Shown here piece by piece: positions 12,101 to 23,110 of a stretch of 64,000 nucleotides of DNA (the first letter of the stretch is position 1; each line of letters opens with the position of its first letter). The DNA lies in contig JAIWZP010000022.1 of the NCBI GenBank assembly GCA_025201375.1, positions 434,001-498,000 of the forward strand. Direction: 5' to 3'. The position numbers and the translations under genes are program-made. The stretch comes from Gongronella butleri (lineage: Eukaryota; Mucoromycota; Mucoromycetes; Mucorales; Cunninghamellaceae). Under the pieces are notes generated by a model that ran no database searches, had not been told where the DNA came from, and saw nothing but the letters and a program-made list of their open reading frames with translations.

Positions 12101-13316
12101 ATGGACGACTTACATTGGATCTTTTCGTCGAGATTGCCCTTGCAGAGCACACTGAGACCCTGGACGAGCTCCGGAAAGATGATGACGCCGTCGCGGTCAC
12201 GGTCAAAGAATTGAAAGATGCGGTCTGTGATCAGATTCTTCTCCATGCCCAATGGGCCAAGGCATTGCTCAAACGTGGCCATGGGAATCCCGCCCTGCGG
12301 CGTGTCCGCAACAGAGAGCGCCTTGAATTGCGCAAACAGCGCCTCCAATTCCACCTGGTCAACTAGTTGAAACGGGTGTCAATGGCCTTTTTCCCACCCT
12401 TTTTTTTTTTTTTTTACGTGCGCTTACAATGAGAGGTTGCCTCGAGCTCCTGAGCGAGCGAATGGCTTAGGACAAGCGCGTCGTTTCTGCCTGGGTAAAA
12501 GGGCGGGAGCAGCGCACTGCGCGGGTTGGCCAAGGGCGGGATGGGCACGCGGATCTTGAGAAAGGTGTGGGTATGGATGTGCTCGTTCAATGCTTCGCAC
12601 GTGTCGCACAGATCATAATCGACGCAATTGGCGCACTTGTACCGGACCCCGCGGATCGGCGACACGCTGCACTTGTTGCACGTAATCCCGCGATGGATAA
12701 AGCCCTCTACAACAAGTTAAAAAAAATCAGTCATTTTTCTTCAATTTTTACAATTTTTTATACCTTTGCGCGATTGGTTATCGGCAATGGCGTGGAGCAA
12801 TTGCAGCATGTTTTTGCTCTCTGGATCCTCGTCGCCCTGCCAGTCCTTGAACAGGCGCAGCAAGCGATGCGCGCGTGCATACACGGTTTGGGACGAAAAA
12901 GGTGGATCGGCCACGTCGGTGGCGGCGGCATTGGTAGCCGAATGGCTCACGCTTGTGGACGACGTTGTTGTCGTTGTCGTGGACGAGGCCACCGACCTGG
13001 CCGACGAGTCGCTGTCATAGTCCACGGCCATCAGCCAGCTGTCTACGTGGTCGTCGCGCTGTTGCTGCTCTTGTTGCTGCTGCTGTTGTTGCTGTGATGT
13101 GCGTCGCTGCCGGTGGCGTCGACGACGGGTATGTTGGCGGCGTAGCTGCCTTGTACGAGGCGTTGCAGGCGCCATACGAGGCCGGTCCGACGTGCCTGAC
13201 GCGTGACGAGGCAAATGCTCCCGTGCCTCACGCCCGTACCGGATCGTCAGAATCACACTCAGACCAACAACAACACCAGACACTACAAACACAGCAGGTG
13301 AAATGCGTGTCGTCAT
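11233..13316 (-). CDS. Membrane-anchored EF-hand and ZZ zinc-finger protein
   Basis: Four exons, 13316-12764, 12706-12428, 12362-12114 and 12017-11233, encode 621 residues. Order: an N-terminal TM anchor (residues 7-26), an Arg- and Gln-rich then Thr/Ser-rich linker, a ZZ-type zinc finger spanning the intron 1 junction (CNKC, CANC, CDTC, HIHTH ligands), EF-hand pair one (DRDRDGVIIFPE; DLDDDGYISREE), a long acidic and Ser/Ala-rich disordered stretch, and a last EF-hand (DTKRDGYISYDE). Loop Asp/Glu positions are intact, so calcium binding is likely. Similar ZZ plus EF-hand proteins exist in fungi with little functional data; a calcium-sensing adaptor on an organelle surface is my inference. Intron 3 contains a 30-nt homopolymer. 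Shares a 163-bp divergent promoter with the GPALPP1-like gene. Confidence 0.85.
12068..12097. repeat. A30 homopolymer inside intron 3 of the EF-hand/ZZ gene
   Basis: Thirty A on the plus strand, so a T-run in the transcript just upstream of the 3' splice site, an extreme polypyrimidine tract. Confidence 0.9.
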
Positions 13317-13480
13317 ACAAAATAAAAAAATGGATATGAAATGTGGAAAAAAGAAAAAGAAAAGGGTTGAAAATGCGAAAATAAAAATGGGATCGCTCTT
13401 TTATTTGGCGCTGTTTCTGTTATTCTCTTTTTGTCTCTTTTTTAACTTCTCACTGTCTTTTTTTCATTCGTATTTTCACC
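13317..13480. promoter_or_regulatory. Divergent promoter
   Basis: Only 163 bp separate the start codons of the EF-hand/ZZ gene (minus) and the GPALPP1-like gene (plus), so both promoters must be here or overlap the coding ends. It is dominated by A/T runs; no defined TATA box is certain. Confidence 0.6.
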
Positions 13481-14672
13481 ATGATTGGCCCTTTTATCCC
13501 GGATCACCTGCGAAAGCAAAAGGAAGAGGAAAACAACCAAGACGAGATCCAGATCAGCGACGATGAAGACGACAATAGTGGTTCACACACGCCGCCTCGG
13601 CCCCCCATTGCCGGCCCAACCCTGCCAACCACCCAAAACGATAAAAACGACGACAGCGACGATGAGGATTCGTTTATGCCCGCGCTGCCGCCTGATCTGG
13701 CCGCCGAGCGACAGACTGCGCCGCCAGCGCCGCCCGCCGGCCCACGGCGCCGCGTCATGGGGCCAGCGCGCCCACCACCAGGCCCAATGCCCGCACCAGC
13801 GGCATCTGCTGCGCACCAAAATGACGACGACGACGACGACGACACCGTCGGGCCCAGCCTGCCCGGCGCCTACGACGCCGAAAAGGCCGCCTTGTCCTCC
13901 GCCATTGCCGATATTGAGGCACGCGCGCGCCAAGGCGATCCATCCAACAGCAAGGTAAAACAAAGAAAAGTGCACATGAAATGGCCATCTCACTCCTTTT
14001 TTTTTTTTTTTTGCGCGTGCTGCTAGCCCAAAGACGACGGCAAGGTGAAGCGCGACGAATGGATGCTGCTTCCACCCGAAGTCAACTATCTTGCCGAGGG
14101 TAAGAACCATGAAAATCAAAAATGTGAGACTCATTTTTGCTTTTTCACATAGCCACCAGCGGCCGCTCGCGCCAGTTCAAAGCGCGCTCTGTCGACACGG
14201 AGCGCGACACCAGCAGCTGGACCGATACCCCGGCCGACAAGGAACGCAAGGCCAAGCAAGCCGCCCAGGGAGGCGCGCCCGATGCACCAAAGCCACGCCG
14301 CACACGCCCTGCGGGCCCCTCCGCCGAAGAACTGGCAAAGCGTAACAAAATCGACCAGTACAATGTACGTGCCATCCATAAAAAAAAAAGTCGTGTCATC
14401 GTGTTTCATGCAAGAGACTGACCTCCCCTTCCTTTTTCTTTTATTTTTACGCGCAGAAATCCGAACGGCCCGTGTCCCTGCTAGAGATGCACCGCAAGGG
14501 TGGCAGCAACAAGCGCAAGGAAACACGCGACGACCCCACGAAGCGTGCATTTGACCGCGACCTGGATCTCGCTGGCGCAAGACCGATGAACAAAAAGCAA
14601 AAGAACGAATTCTTGCAAAAGTCCGGCGAATGGTCACAGCGATTCGGCCACGGCGGCAGCTCCTTTTTGTAA
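13481..14672 (+). CDS. GPALPP motif / DUF3752 protein (GPALPP1-like)
   Basis: Four exons, 13481-13954, 14027-14099, 14153-14364 and 14457-14672, encode about 324 residues. It opens with MIGPFIPDHL and carries several of the short GP-x-LP or GPSLP motifs of the GPALPP1 family, spaced by acidic and Pro-rich low-complexity sequence. The C-terminal half (DEWMLLPPEVNYL, then a basic region ending RPMNKKQKNEF and WSQRFGHGGSSFL) matches the DUF3752 domain. The family is nuclear and of unclear function, often linked with splicing proteins. Exon junctions keep frame with standard GTAAAA/GTAAGA/GTACGT donors. An AATAAA lies 28 nt after the stop. Confidence 0.88.
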
Positions 14673-14700
14673 AACCTGTCTTTTTGTACTCGAGTGCATA

Positions 14701-14706
14701 AATAAA
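14701..14706 (+). terminator. Polyadenylation signal AATAAA of the GPALPP1-like gene
   Basis: AATAAA about 28 nt past the stop codon, on the coding strand. Confidence 0.55.
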
Positions 14707-14889
14707 ATCAACCTAAACTTTTTTTCCATACTGTATCGTCTTGTATTTGAAGAGAACTGTTTTAGCGTCGCATTGAGTTTAAATTGACCAAACACGCACG
14801 CATGCCTTAACTTCGAAACGCGTCCCAACAACTGATAAGTAGCACGTTAGGCAACCTTCATGTCATATCATATGGCTTCTATCATATCA

Positions 14890-15300
14890 TACGATAAACC
14901 AAAATCGAAAAAATGAGTCTCCACTCTCCAGAATAATGACACCACAAAAAAAGACGCATCTATCGTAATTTTTCGGCGCGTCCCGAATCCCGATGCAAAA
15001 AAACAAAACCTTGGAATCTAGAAATCAATCGGACGGTTGAATAAATATGATAAAATATCATACAAAAAATGGTGGTGATTTTCACAAATGCAATCTTAAA
15101 CACTGCAATTCATGAGAGTGGATCGCCTCCAGAACCCTTTGCGTTTGGCCATTTCGTTGCGCCTTTTTCAACATCTTGATGGCGTTGAAAACCAGAGATC
15201 AGTAGAGTCGTTGTGCAGGTGAATTCAAAAGCTTGATATTTCCACGAATTCAGCACGATCCTTCAAAATATTTTGTGGTTCGCGGTGAAAATGGCAACGA
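14890..15300 (+). repeat. Repeat A fragment plus repeat family B, copy 1
   Basis: The start shares an almost identical run with repeat A (AAAATCGAAAAAATGAGTCT, also at about 3808). From about 15065 it matches 62440-62665: TTTTCACAAATGCAAT, TTAAACACTGCAA, GGCCATTT..TGGCGCCTTTTT, AGTCGTTGTGCAG, AATATTTTGTGG. The tail also matches 34440-34540. Non-coding, no terminal repeats seen. Confidence 0.7.
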
Positions 15301-15813
15301 TCGAAAGAAGAGACGCTGTCAGATGATGTCATTTCCAGGTTATTGTTTGCTCACCCGATGCACGACGACCTTTGTTCGTGTCACGATCCAATTCGTGAGC
15401 ATTGTCCACAACTCTTTTTTTTTTTTCCTTGCTCCCTTTCGCTCCTTTTTGTTTCCATTCCTTCTCTTTTCCTTTGGCCGCCGCCCAATTCCAACACCAT
15501 CATCTGGCCATGGCTCGTGGCTTTCAAACGCACCCTCTCACAAGTTTGTAGCTGCTCTCCCCATCGAGCAATGGCCGATCTTCTCCTTTGCCCCGCTTTT
15601 TCTCCTTTTGCTGCGCCGCTGGAATCTCGATCTGTCTGTGCGCCAAGGCTGCAGACCAATTGGCCTTGTCGCACATAAAAGACCCGCCTTTTTTCTTTTC
15701 CCCTTTTTTTTCTTTTCTTTTTTTCTTTACCCTTTCAACACCGTTTCTCCTCCTCTGAACCCCCCTCTTGCTATTACAATAAAACTCCTTGCTTGTTTGT
15801 CACCAATATCAAG

Positions 15814-16071
15814 ATGCGTCCTACCAATAGAGTCCACGAGCGCCCCGCTCGCCATATCCGTGGCGCTGCTTCACGCCACGCACAACAACAACCACGTCGC
15901 GAACGTCTCGTTGTTAAACGGGCCGTCGACGTGGCCCGTCGCCGCCCCACTTTGCGTTCCGTGCTTGCGCCCGAGACGCTGGCCCGTTGGGCCCCAACGC
16001 CGCAGCAAGAGGACGGTCCAGCAGAGGATCGTCACAGTTCGCTTGCAAAAGTCGATCAAACATTGATTTAA
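15814..16071 (+). CDS. Possible small Arg-rich basic protein, 85 residues, unrecognised
   Basis: ATG at 15814 follows a T/C-rich leader of the kind seen before real genes here and a TATAAA-like CATAAAAG at about 15675. The 85-residue product is very Arg-rich (for instance HERPARHIRGAASRHAQQQ) with a more acidic tail, and codons are GC-rich like neighbouring genes, unlike the AT-rich repeats around it. The reading frame ends just as AT-rich sequence begins, so it could be the surviving 5' exon of a truncated gene. I do not recognise it. It may also be spurious. Confidence 0.35.
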   Translation: MRPTNRVHERPARHIRGAASRHAQQQPRRERLVVKRAVDVARRRPTLRSVLAPETLARWAPTPQQEDGPAEDRHSSLAKVDQTLI

Positions 16072-17070
16072 TTTTCAATCTCAATTTTCTCGACAACTGG
16101 AAAAACAACCAAGTACGGTGCTTTTAACGTGCCAAATACATGCAGCTGCTGAATCTAAATCATCGCCGAATGAAGCAAGTTTCGTCGATACAGTTGATGA
16201 CCAAAACTCGAAGAGAAAATTTACTTTTCAGCAAAATCTTTAATGGCGATTTGCTTGACAACGGCATAGTCAACCCCCCGATTTTTATTGCAATTTTACT
16301 AATAAACAGGGGGGCAAAGCACCTAATGGGATGACTTGCGGCGCGCTAGCTTGGGTTTTAACTTTTTGCATCGGTCATTTCTTCACCAGCCTGCAGCCCA
16401 GTCAGCGCATAAAAATGTGCAAAATAAAAAATAAAAAAAATGGTACAGTAAAAAAAAAAAAAAAAAACTCCATGCAATCCACCACCTTAATTTGGAAGTG
16501 TCAAATCTTAAATTTTTGCAAAAAAATCTTAACCGAAGTAGGCACTTTTTCTCAGTCGATCGCCGTTCATGCGTCACTCTTTGAGCATTTCTCTCAAGTT
16601 GAGGCGATCTGCCATTTTGCCAGCCAATAGCAAATTGTCGGAGTAACCTGTTTGGGATGCATTGATCACTCGGAGTTCGAAATTTCCCAAATTTGGCATT
16701 TTCTGAGATTGAAATGTGTGACCCCTGAGTGACCCCTGAATTTTTCAAAAGTGGCTGTAGCGCTTTGGGGGTTTAAGCTTTTTTGTTGCAAATTTTGCGC
16801 AGAGTGCGATGCAGCCATTTTTGAGCGGGATCAACCAAGCAGATGACGAGATGAATGTAAAATGGTAAAAATGTGAGGTTTTTGGCATTTTCATGTCCGA
16901 AAAAAAATCGGCGGGTGAGTTCGTCTTGAGCATTGGGCGGTAGTTTGTTGTGCCGTGGCGCATTTTTCATTTGCGGGCAGGTAGGCTGCTGTACGGTAAA
17001 AAAATTTCTGGAAGCACAACAAGCTGGCAAAAAAGTCTGATGAAAAACACGCTCTTTGGTGCTTAAAAGG
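16072..17070. other. AT-rich spacer, no gene seen
   Basis: AT-rich, with short A-runs and no ORF of credible composition. It contains two adjacent GTGACCCCTGA words near 16720-16740. No homology to other parts of the window noticed. Confidence 0.4.
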
Positions 17071-17730
17071 TAAATACTGTATGTACGTTTTACAGTAATT
17101 GTACTGTACAGTGTGTACAGTGTTCCAGCGCGATGCATCAGCCTTCAGGAGTTGAAATGATGATAGCGCGCGTCAGTTTGTCTGATGATCACGGTGGTGA
17201 TTGAAACGTGGACAGACCAACAAGGGCTTTACTGTAAATGTGCAAAACTAAAAAAACGGATAAAATTTGTGCTTTTGTGTGTTCTCTCGGATACTGTACT
17301 TGCTGTGTTGCTGAGATGATGCTGACTGATTTTTTTCACGCTTGCAGAAGCTCAAATTTGTGAATACTGTAAATGGATAACACAGGCAAGCACAGTCGAA
17401 TCAGCATCGTGGCTGCTGCGTGCTGCCAAACCAAAGTCGAAAATGCGAGTTTTCAGAGTCATTGCACACTAAGTCGCCGAAAGCTCAACGTGATCTCTCC
17501 AAAACACAAGCGCACAGCAGACCTCACAGCCGCCTTTGGTCACTGATTCATTTGAGGTGTCCGGCACGCTGTTACAGTATGAGAGACTGTGCCTTTGTCA
17601 CGTGCACTACCAAAATGGAGAAGATTTTATGATACCCCTTTTCGCCAGGCGCGTCCTCTGGATCTTGGCACGAAAATTATGAATATTATACGAAAGATGC
17701 GAAAATCGGAATCTCTATACTGTAGACACC
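17071..17730. repeat. TACTGTA/TACAGTA-rich stretch with partial repeat C
   Basis: At least eight TACTGTA or TACAGTA words in 660 bp (near 17075, 17091, 17102, 17229, 17292, 17365, 17573, 17719). Between 17440 and 17640 the sequence aligns with the repeat C unit at 55090 (GAAAATGCGAGTTTTCAGAG, GATTCATTTGAG, ACCAAAATGGA). Confidence 0.65.
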
Positions 17731-18604
17731 TTTTTTTACAGCTCCCGCTGTCAGCAACCAAAAAAAAAATCTATGGTAGGCCAGGCTGCGCTGGCTAACT
17801 TTGGCGACGTTTGATTAGCTGATAGCGCTGCTGCTGACCGAAAAAGTGCAATGCGTAGGATAGTGCACCTGAGTGTCAGGGGAGGGGGGGGCTGGCAAGG
17901 GAGATGCAAGTAAAAGAGGCGCCAGTAACTGATTTCGCCGATCTCTCTTTTTTTTTTTTGTACGCGCTCAATGTGTGACAAAGCCGTCAGTGCACCAATG
18001 ACAGGCAATTTAACATGCTCTTCATACATGTCGGCAGCAAGGATCTATTTTGTCCCATGATTTGATGCGAGTCTTTTTTTTATTTTGTTTTGTTCATGTG
18101 ATGTCGGCATGATGACGTGCACCGGGTGCTTCGCTTGTCACGTCAGTGGCTCTGGGGCGATGGGAGAAGGAGAGGGGAGGAAGGGGCAGAGAGGTTCTTG
18201 CAAGGAGACCGTGCCACCTCCTAACATAAGCTACCGACAACAAGGAACACGATGGATGGACGCGTCAAGAGCTATTTTTTTATTATTTTCATGATTATTG
18301 GGGGGGGGAGTGAGGCGCGTGACAAAACGGCAAAACCCGCGTTTCTATTAAAAGGTTGAGATGAAGAAGGCACTTGTTCTATGAATACAGCTGAGGGAAA
18401 TGAAGTTGGCTGTGGAATATGCACAAAAAAGAAGAAAAAAAAAAAAAAGGGCGGCTACATGCAAAATCGATTGCAGTTGAGCGAAAATGAGCAAAAAAGT
18501 AAGGAGTATCAAAAAAAAAGGGAGAAGTAAAAAAAAAAAAAAGAAGCGATCTGCAGGCATCCGTGTTTGGAAAAAAAAGTGGCCCCTGAATTTGGCTTTG
18601 TACC
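17731..18604. other. Spacer downstream of the TLC gene, no gene seen
   Basis: G/A-rich patches and a G8 run at about 18301-18308. Contains the 3' flank of the TLC-domain gene. Confidence 0.4.
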
Positions 18605-19702
18605 CTAAGCGACGACCATCTTGTCCAAGAAGCGCAGGTGCTTGGGTTTTGATTTCCTGAGCTTTGCCGAGGCAATCAATGGTTTGCCGCTCATGGGATG
18701 GACGTAGATGTCTGTCTGTTTCTTGTCCAGATTGGCGGCGGCCACGAGGTGCTGGCGCTTGCGGAAGGCTGTCATGGCATGCACCTTTGCGGCGTCCTCT
18801 TCATCGGACGAGCTGGAGGCCGACGATGATGAGCTTGCAATGGAAGGGCTGCGCGACGACAGGGCGGACGATGCTGACGAGCCGCAAGTGCAGAGGCAAT
18901 CGGGGTGGTGGTGCGTTTTGCCGAGGGTAGGGGACCTCAGGGGGCTCGCGGGATGGCTGCTGCTGCTGCCGGAGCTGCTGGTCTTGCATCGAGCGGCATA
19001 GATGGCCATGACGCGCTGGTATTGGATGGATGCAATGCCATAGAACCAATAGACATGCAGCGGAAACACGAGCGTCGCCACAATGTACAGGGCGTCGAGG
19101 CGATGGTATTGCTTGACGGCAACAATCATCCATGCGTGATACACGAGACGCAGCGCAAAGAACGTCGATGCGAACAAAAAGTCACTTCGCCAGCTTGCGC
19201 GCATGGACCCCAAGGCCAGGATCACAGTGGGAAGCTCCAGGATGGCATTGACCGTGAAAAAGGAGGTCGAGCGGCACCGCATGAGCCAAAAGAGGATGAC
19301 AATGTAGATCGAATGGTGGATCCAGCCCGTGGCAATGGTGATGCGGCGGCGATAGTACATGGAGCCAAGCACAAGGTCCAAGATCAGGTACGTCATGAAG
19401 AAGCACGCCAGGCCCGTGTGCACCTGTGCATCCACACCAAGCAATTGCATGTCCCAACCAGATCGCCAAAAGCGCACATAGTACGGCATCGACACCGCCG
19501 TGCACACCACGCTGCTTGCAAATGTCAACAGCCAGCTGATCTGCTTCTCGGTCTTGGCGTATCCAAGGCGCATACACAGGAAAAAGTACAGTCCAAGGCC
19601 CGCAAAGCTCACCAAGAACGACAATGGCACAACAGGCTGACGCAGCACCTGGAGCAACGTCATCTTGTTGCCAATGTGATAGTAACTTGTCATGCTCTTC
19701 AT
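18605..19702 (-). CDS. TLC-domain multi-span membrane protein
   Basis: Single-exon, 365 residues. Starting at the ATG at 19702 (MKSMTSYYHIG); longer frames upstream only add Phe encoded by T-runs. There are about six to seven hydrophobic spans in the first 240 residues, with the sequence TGWIHHSIYIVILF after the third, the His-His hallmark of TRAM/LAG1/CLN8 (TLC) domains, which sense, move or make lipids such as ceramide and PE in the ER or plasma membrane. The C-terminal 120 residues are cytosolic, Ser-rich and acidic, then basic (KLRKSKPKHLRF). It is closer to TLCD/TMEM56-type proteins than to ceramide synthase, since no homeobox or extended Lag1 motif is seen. Substrate is unknown. Confidence 0.8.
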   Translation of the reverse strand: MKSMTSYYHIGNKMTLLQVLRQPVVPLSFLVSFAGLGLYFFLCMRLGYAKTEKQISWLLTFASSVVCTAVSMPYYVRFWRSGWDMQLLGVDAQVHTGLACFFMTYLILDLVLGSMYYRRRITIATGWIHHSIYIVILFWLMRCRSTSFFTVNAILELPTVILALGSMRASWRSDFLFASTFFALRLVYHAWMIVAVKQYHRLDALYIVATLVFPLHVYWFYGIASIQYQRVMAIYAARCKTSSSGSSSSHPASPLRSPTLGKTHHHPDCLCTCGSSASSALSSRSPSIASSSSSASSSSDEEDAAKVHAMTAFRKRQHLVAAANLDKKQTDIYVHPMSGKPLIASAKLRKSKPKHLRFLDKMVVA

Positions 19703-21727
19703 CGTGGATTTAGAAAAAAAAAATTGGGAAAATGTGACAATAAAAAAAGAGAATAAAAAGGATAAAGAATAAAAAAAAAAAAAGAGAACAAAGTCCATCT
19801 CGTCCGGACGCGTCTTTTATACGCTCCGATGGGCCTTGGCCCATTGTTCTTCCAAGGGTGCTGTAAGGAGATGCACGCCCGTACACACATCCTTTTTTGC
19901 TCTTTCTCTCTCTTTTTTTTTTTTTTCCAAGCGCACCTTATTTTTTTTTCAAGGAGCATTAGTGCCGATATAAAGAGAAATGGTGACAAAGAACGACGTA
20001 AGGTTGAGGGGACTTGCTGTCATAAATAAGGGACCAAGGAGCACATCGCAGTAAGGCACTTTTTTTTTTTTTTTTTTTGGTGAGGAGACATAAAAAAAAA
20101 AGTAGGGACACGTCCACCCTCCAGTAGCCACTGCGGGCTCCCTCGGTGTTCTCCCTCCCCCCTCGTCCACTTTTGCTCTCCCTGCGCCTCCGTCCTTTTT
20201 CTGGTTTGCGAATGGCCAGGTTAAAAGCAAAGTTGGCCAGCTTTTAAGGTGCAGATGAGACACCGTTTGTGTCACACTATATTTCATGCATTTATTTACA
20301 TTGACCCGAAACAAAGAATGAATTGATCGTCAATGCAAAGCTAAGGCCCTGTGTAAAAAGTTCATGGGCGCAAGCGCCATGTCACCTGCTTTTACCTGAT
20401 CAAAAGGCAAAATGAATGCAACGCGCTGCCCCAATCCCTACGGGCGGCGCGCCTTGCCACCCAGTGGCCACCCATCGGTCCCCTGTCAAGGAAAAAAAAA
20501 GAACCCCACCGCCACTGGTGTGCATTCCGTCGTCAATCGCACTGCAAAGGGTAAAACAACATGAGGGATTGCGTTTTTTTTTTTTTTTTTTCTCTCACGC
20601 AACAAAGAGAAAGACAGCAAGATAAAAAAAATAGGAGAACATGAGGAGGGCCAAGGCGCGCCCGGATTGATTTTACCAATTTTTACAACAATACCACATT
20701 GCTGTCGCCATCTTTTGCTCCCTTTCTCCCTGGGCTTCCCCTTTAGCTCCTCGCTTTTTTTTTTTTCGCTCTCTTTTTTCCCCTCGCGCGTTCCTTGGTC
20801 CACCTCCATGAAGCCCCCCCCCCGGGCTCGCCCCTTCTCAATCGTACGCAAACCAAGGGATAAATTGTAAAATGTCAATCAGAAAAAAAGAAAAAAAACA
20901 CCAAGGATGACGCGAGCCGCCGCCTGGGGGAGGCGCAATTGAAAAAAAAAAAAAATAGGAGGGGCACCCACCCCATGAAAGCAACAGTGCTTTGGCAACA
21001 TCTTGTTCACCCTTGAGCCTATCACCTCGAGCTCGTTCCAGGCACTGCATTGATAAAAAAATAACTTTAAAAAAAACAGAGACTTTTGCCAAGCAAACCT
21101 TGCAATCAATTGCCAATGGGGAGGTATTAAAAATACAGAGAATGGGTACGCACTCAACTCTACGGAAGAAAAAAAAACGATCCTTTGGCTTCTCACCCTT
21201 CCATGACGAGCTTATTTTCAAACTTTACAGGACGCGTCGCGCCTGCTCTTTGCTCTTTTGGGAGATCTCTTGTGCCCAAGTAGCTCTCTCTCTCCCAAGA
21301 AGTTGCGTGGAAAATGGAATTTTTACTGTAAAACATGTACATAAGCAAAGAAAAAAAAAACGAATGATGGGATGGTAACCAGACAAAAGGGGGAAAAGGT
21401 CTAAAGATGGAGAGGGCAATGGATGACCAGCAAAAAGGCAAAAGATATGAGCTAGCTAGTTACAGGGAGCCCAACAATGACAATGACAAAGGGGAAAGCG
21501 GGAAAAAAAAGGGGACAAACAAGAGTATAAAAGAAAATTGGGTAATCGAAGGCGGACACCGAGGTCGGTGTCCCCTTTTTCCCCACACGGTGAGGACAAG
21601 AGAGAGGTAAGAGAGGGAGGGCGGAGGGCGGATGACAAGAAAAAAAGAGAGATAGAAAAAAAAGCGATTAAAACTACAATACAACAAGGACAATGATGGG
21701 GAAGAGGGGGGGTGGAAAAGAGAGCAT
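19703..21727. other. Upstream region of TLC gene and 3' flank of GT49 gene, no gene seen
   Basis: Two kb with many A- and T-runs. GACGCGTCTTTTATACG at about 19808 lies upstream of the TLC gene and could be its core promoter. Nothing codes convincingly. Confidence 0.45.
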
Positions 21728-23110
21728 CTACAAGATGGACTTCATGGCGGAGCGGTAGCCACGGTGCTTGTCACATTCCTTGCGCAGATTGTCTGCAAGC
21801 CCCGAGTCCCAATCATTGGAGGCGATGAACATGCGCGCGTACCGGAGGCAGACCTCCTCTCTAAAGTTGCTGTAGAGCTTGCGGTTGTACTGACGCTCCT
21901 TGCGGCGCGTGTTCTCGGGGTACTTGTGTGTCTGGTGAATCAAAAAGTCGTTTGGCAAAACCATGTAATCGATGCCGGACAAGTAGATTTCAAAGAGACA
22001 GGCAGCTTTGTTGGCGCCATAGCCAATGAAGCGCTCGTCGCACCAGGGGGTGCCCTCCTTTTTGTAAATGATGTAGGGCTCGTACGAAAAGTCATAATCG
22101 GTGACCAAATACGTGTCATTGGACGCGTACCATTGCGCGTAATTCGTCGCGCCATGGCCCTTTAACCAGCTCTTGTGGAACATGTCGATCTTGTTTTCGT
22201 CCACTTGCTCCAGCAATTGCTCCTTGGACGACGGGAATGTGCGATAATCCACGCCATCGGCCTGCACCACGTATTCAAAGGCAGGCACCACGAGTGCGCG
22301 CATCCTTTTGCCATCGCCATTGATCAAATTCTCCAAATACTCGGGATTGTCGCGCAAATGGCGCAAGTTCGTGCACAGGTGGAAATCAACGTCGAGCATC
22401 ATGACATAGTCGGTGCGCGCAAATAGCTTGGCGACATTACGCCACAAGTTGAATTGGCGGTCAAACGTGTCGACAATCAAGTGCACATCGACGAATTGCT
22501 GCATGTCCGGATTCGACTCGTACGTGCGCGCCAATTCTTGCAATGTCGCGTCCTTTTCCTCATCGTCGTTGACGTGGATCGCCACCGAGATTGGGCCTTG
22601 GTAATTCGAAGCCAAGCGGCTCAACACAGGAAAGCGATCCTTGGTCACCAGCGTGGCCATGGTGATGTCCGATTGCCGCGGGCTCGCGGACGCCTTGTAA
22701 AAGTATGGTGTCAGATCAGAGGGCTGCATCGCGTCCGCAAAGATCTTGCTCATGACAAACGCCTCCTTCATTGTCGTGTGCGAGTCGTGCCATTCGATCA
22801 GCGTGCTGCCGCGTTCGCTATGGTCATTGCTGTTGCTGTTGCTGCTGAGGCCATTGAGCGCGACGTCGTCCGTCTTGTGATGACTGGAGCTGATTTCCAC
22901 ATTGACATCCGCATGCACCGGCGTGTCAAAGGTGTCTTGATGCACATCGTCCTGAAGAACCATGTCGTCGGACCGTACATTGAGATGATCGGCCGAGCGC
23001 GTGTGCATTTGTTGGTAAAAGTATTTGCCCGTGTATAAAACAGAGATAATCGCATAGGCAATGAGCATATAGCGCATGCCCTTGGAGGCGGACTGCTTCA
23101 CGTTCTGCAT
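21728..23110 (-). CDS. LARGE-like family 49 glycosyltransferase, type II membrane protein
   Basis: Single exon of 460 residues starting at the ATG at 23110. Short basic N-terminus, one TM segment (about 13-28, MLIAYAIISVLYTGKYF), a Ser/Asn/Asp-rich stem, then the catalytic domain: VDVHLIV, the DxD metal site MLDVDFHL (about residues 236-238), PAFEY, KSWLKGHGATNY, WCDERFIGYGANKA and a closing basic helix. This layout is that of Glyco_transf_49 (LARGE C-terminal, B4GAT1). The enzyme should work in the Golgi using UDP-sugars; in animals relatives extend matriglycan, while the fungal acceptor is not known. All core motifs look intact. Longer upstream frame is poly-T-encoded and rejected. Confidence 0.87.
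   Translation of the reverse strand: MQNVKQSASKGMRYMLIAYAIISVLYTGKYFYQQMHTRSADHLNVRSDDMVLQDDVHQDTFDTPVHADVNVEISSSHHKTDDVALNGLSSNSNSNDHSERGSTLIEWHDSHTTMKEAFVMSKIFADAMQPSDLTPYFYKASASPRQSDITMATLVTKDRFPVLSRLASNYQGPISVAIHVNDDEEKDATLQELARTYESNPDMQQFVDVHLIVDTFDRQFNLWRNVAKLFARTDYVMMLDVDFHLCTNLRHLRDNPEYLENLINGDGKRMRALVVPAFEYVVQADGVDYRTFPSSKEQLLEQVDENKIDMFHKSWLKGHGATNYAQWYASNDTYLVTDYDFSYEPYIIYKKEGTPWCDERFIGYGANKAACLFEIYLSGIDYMVLPNDFLIHQTHKYPENTRRKERQYNRKLYSNFREEVCLRYARMFIASNDWDSGLADNLRKECDKHRGYRSAMKSIL

Noticed and set aside
15233..16066. 277-codon plus-strand frame
   Set aside because: Starts inside repeat B and runs through poly-T Phe stretches; the basic ORF at 15814 in another frame is the more credible call.
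20040..20110. T18/A10 pair that could form a hairpin
   Set aside because: Too short and too common in this window to single out.
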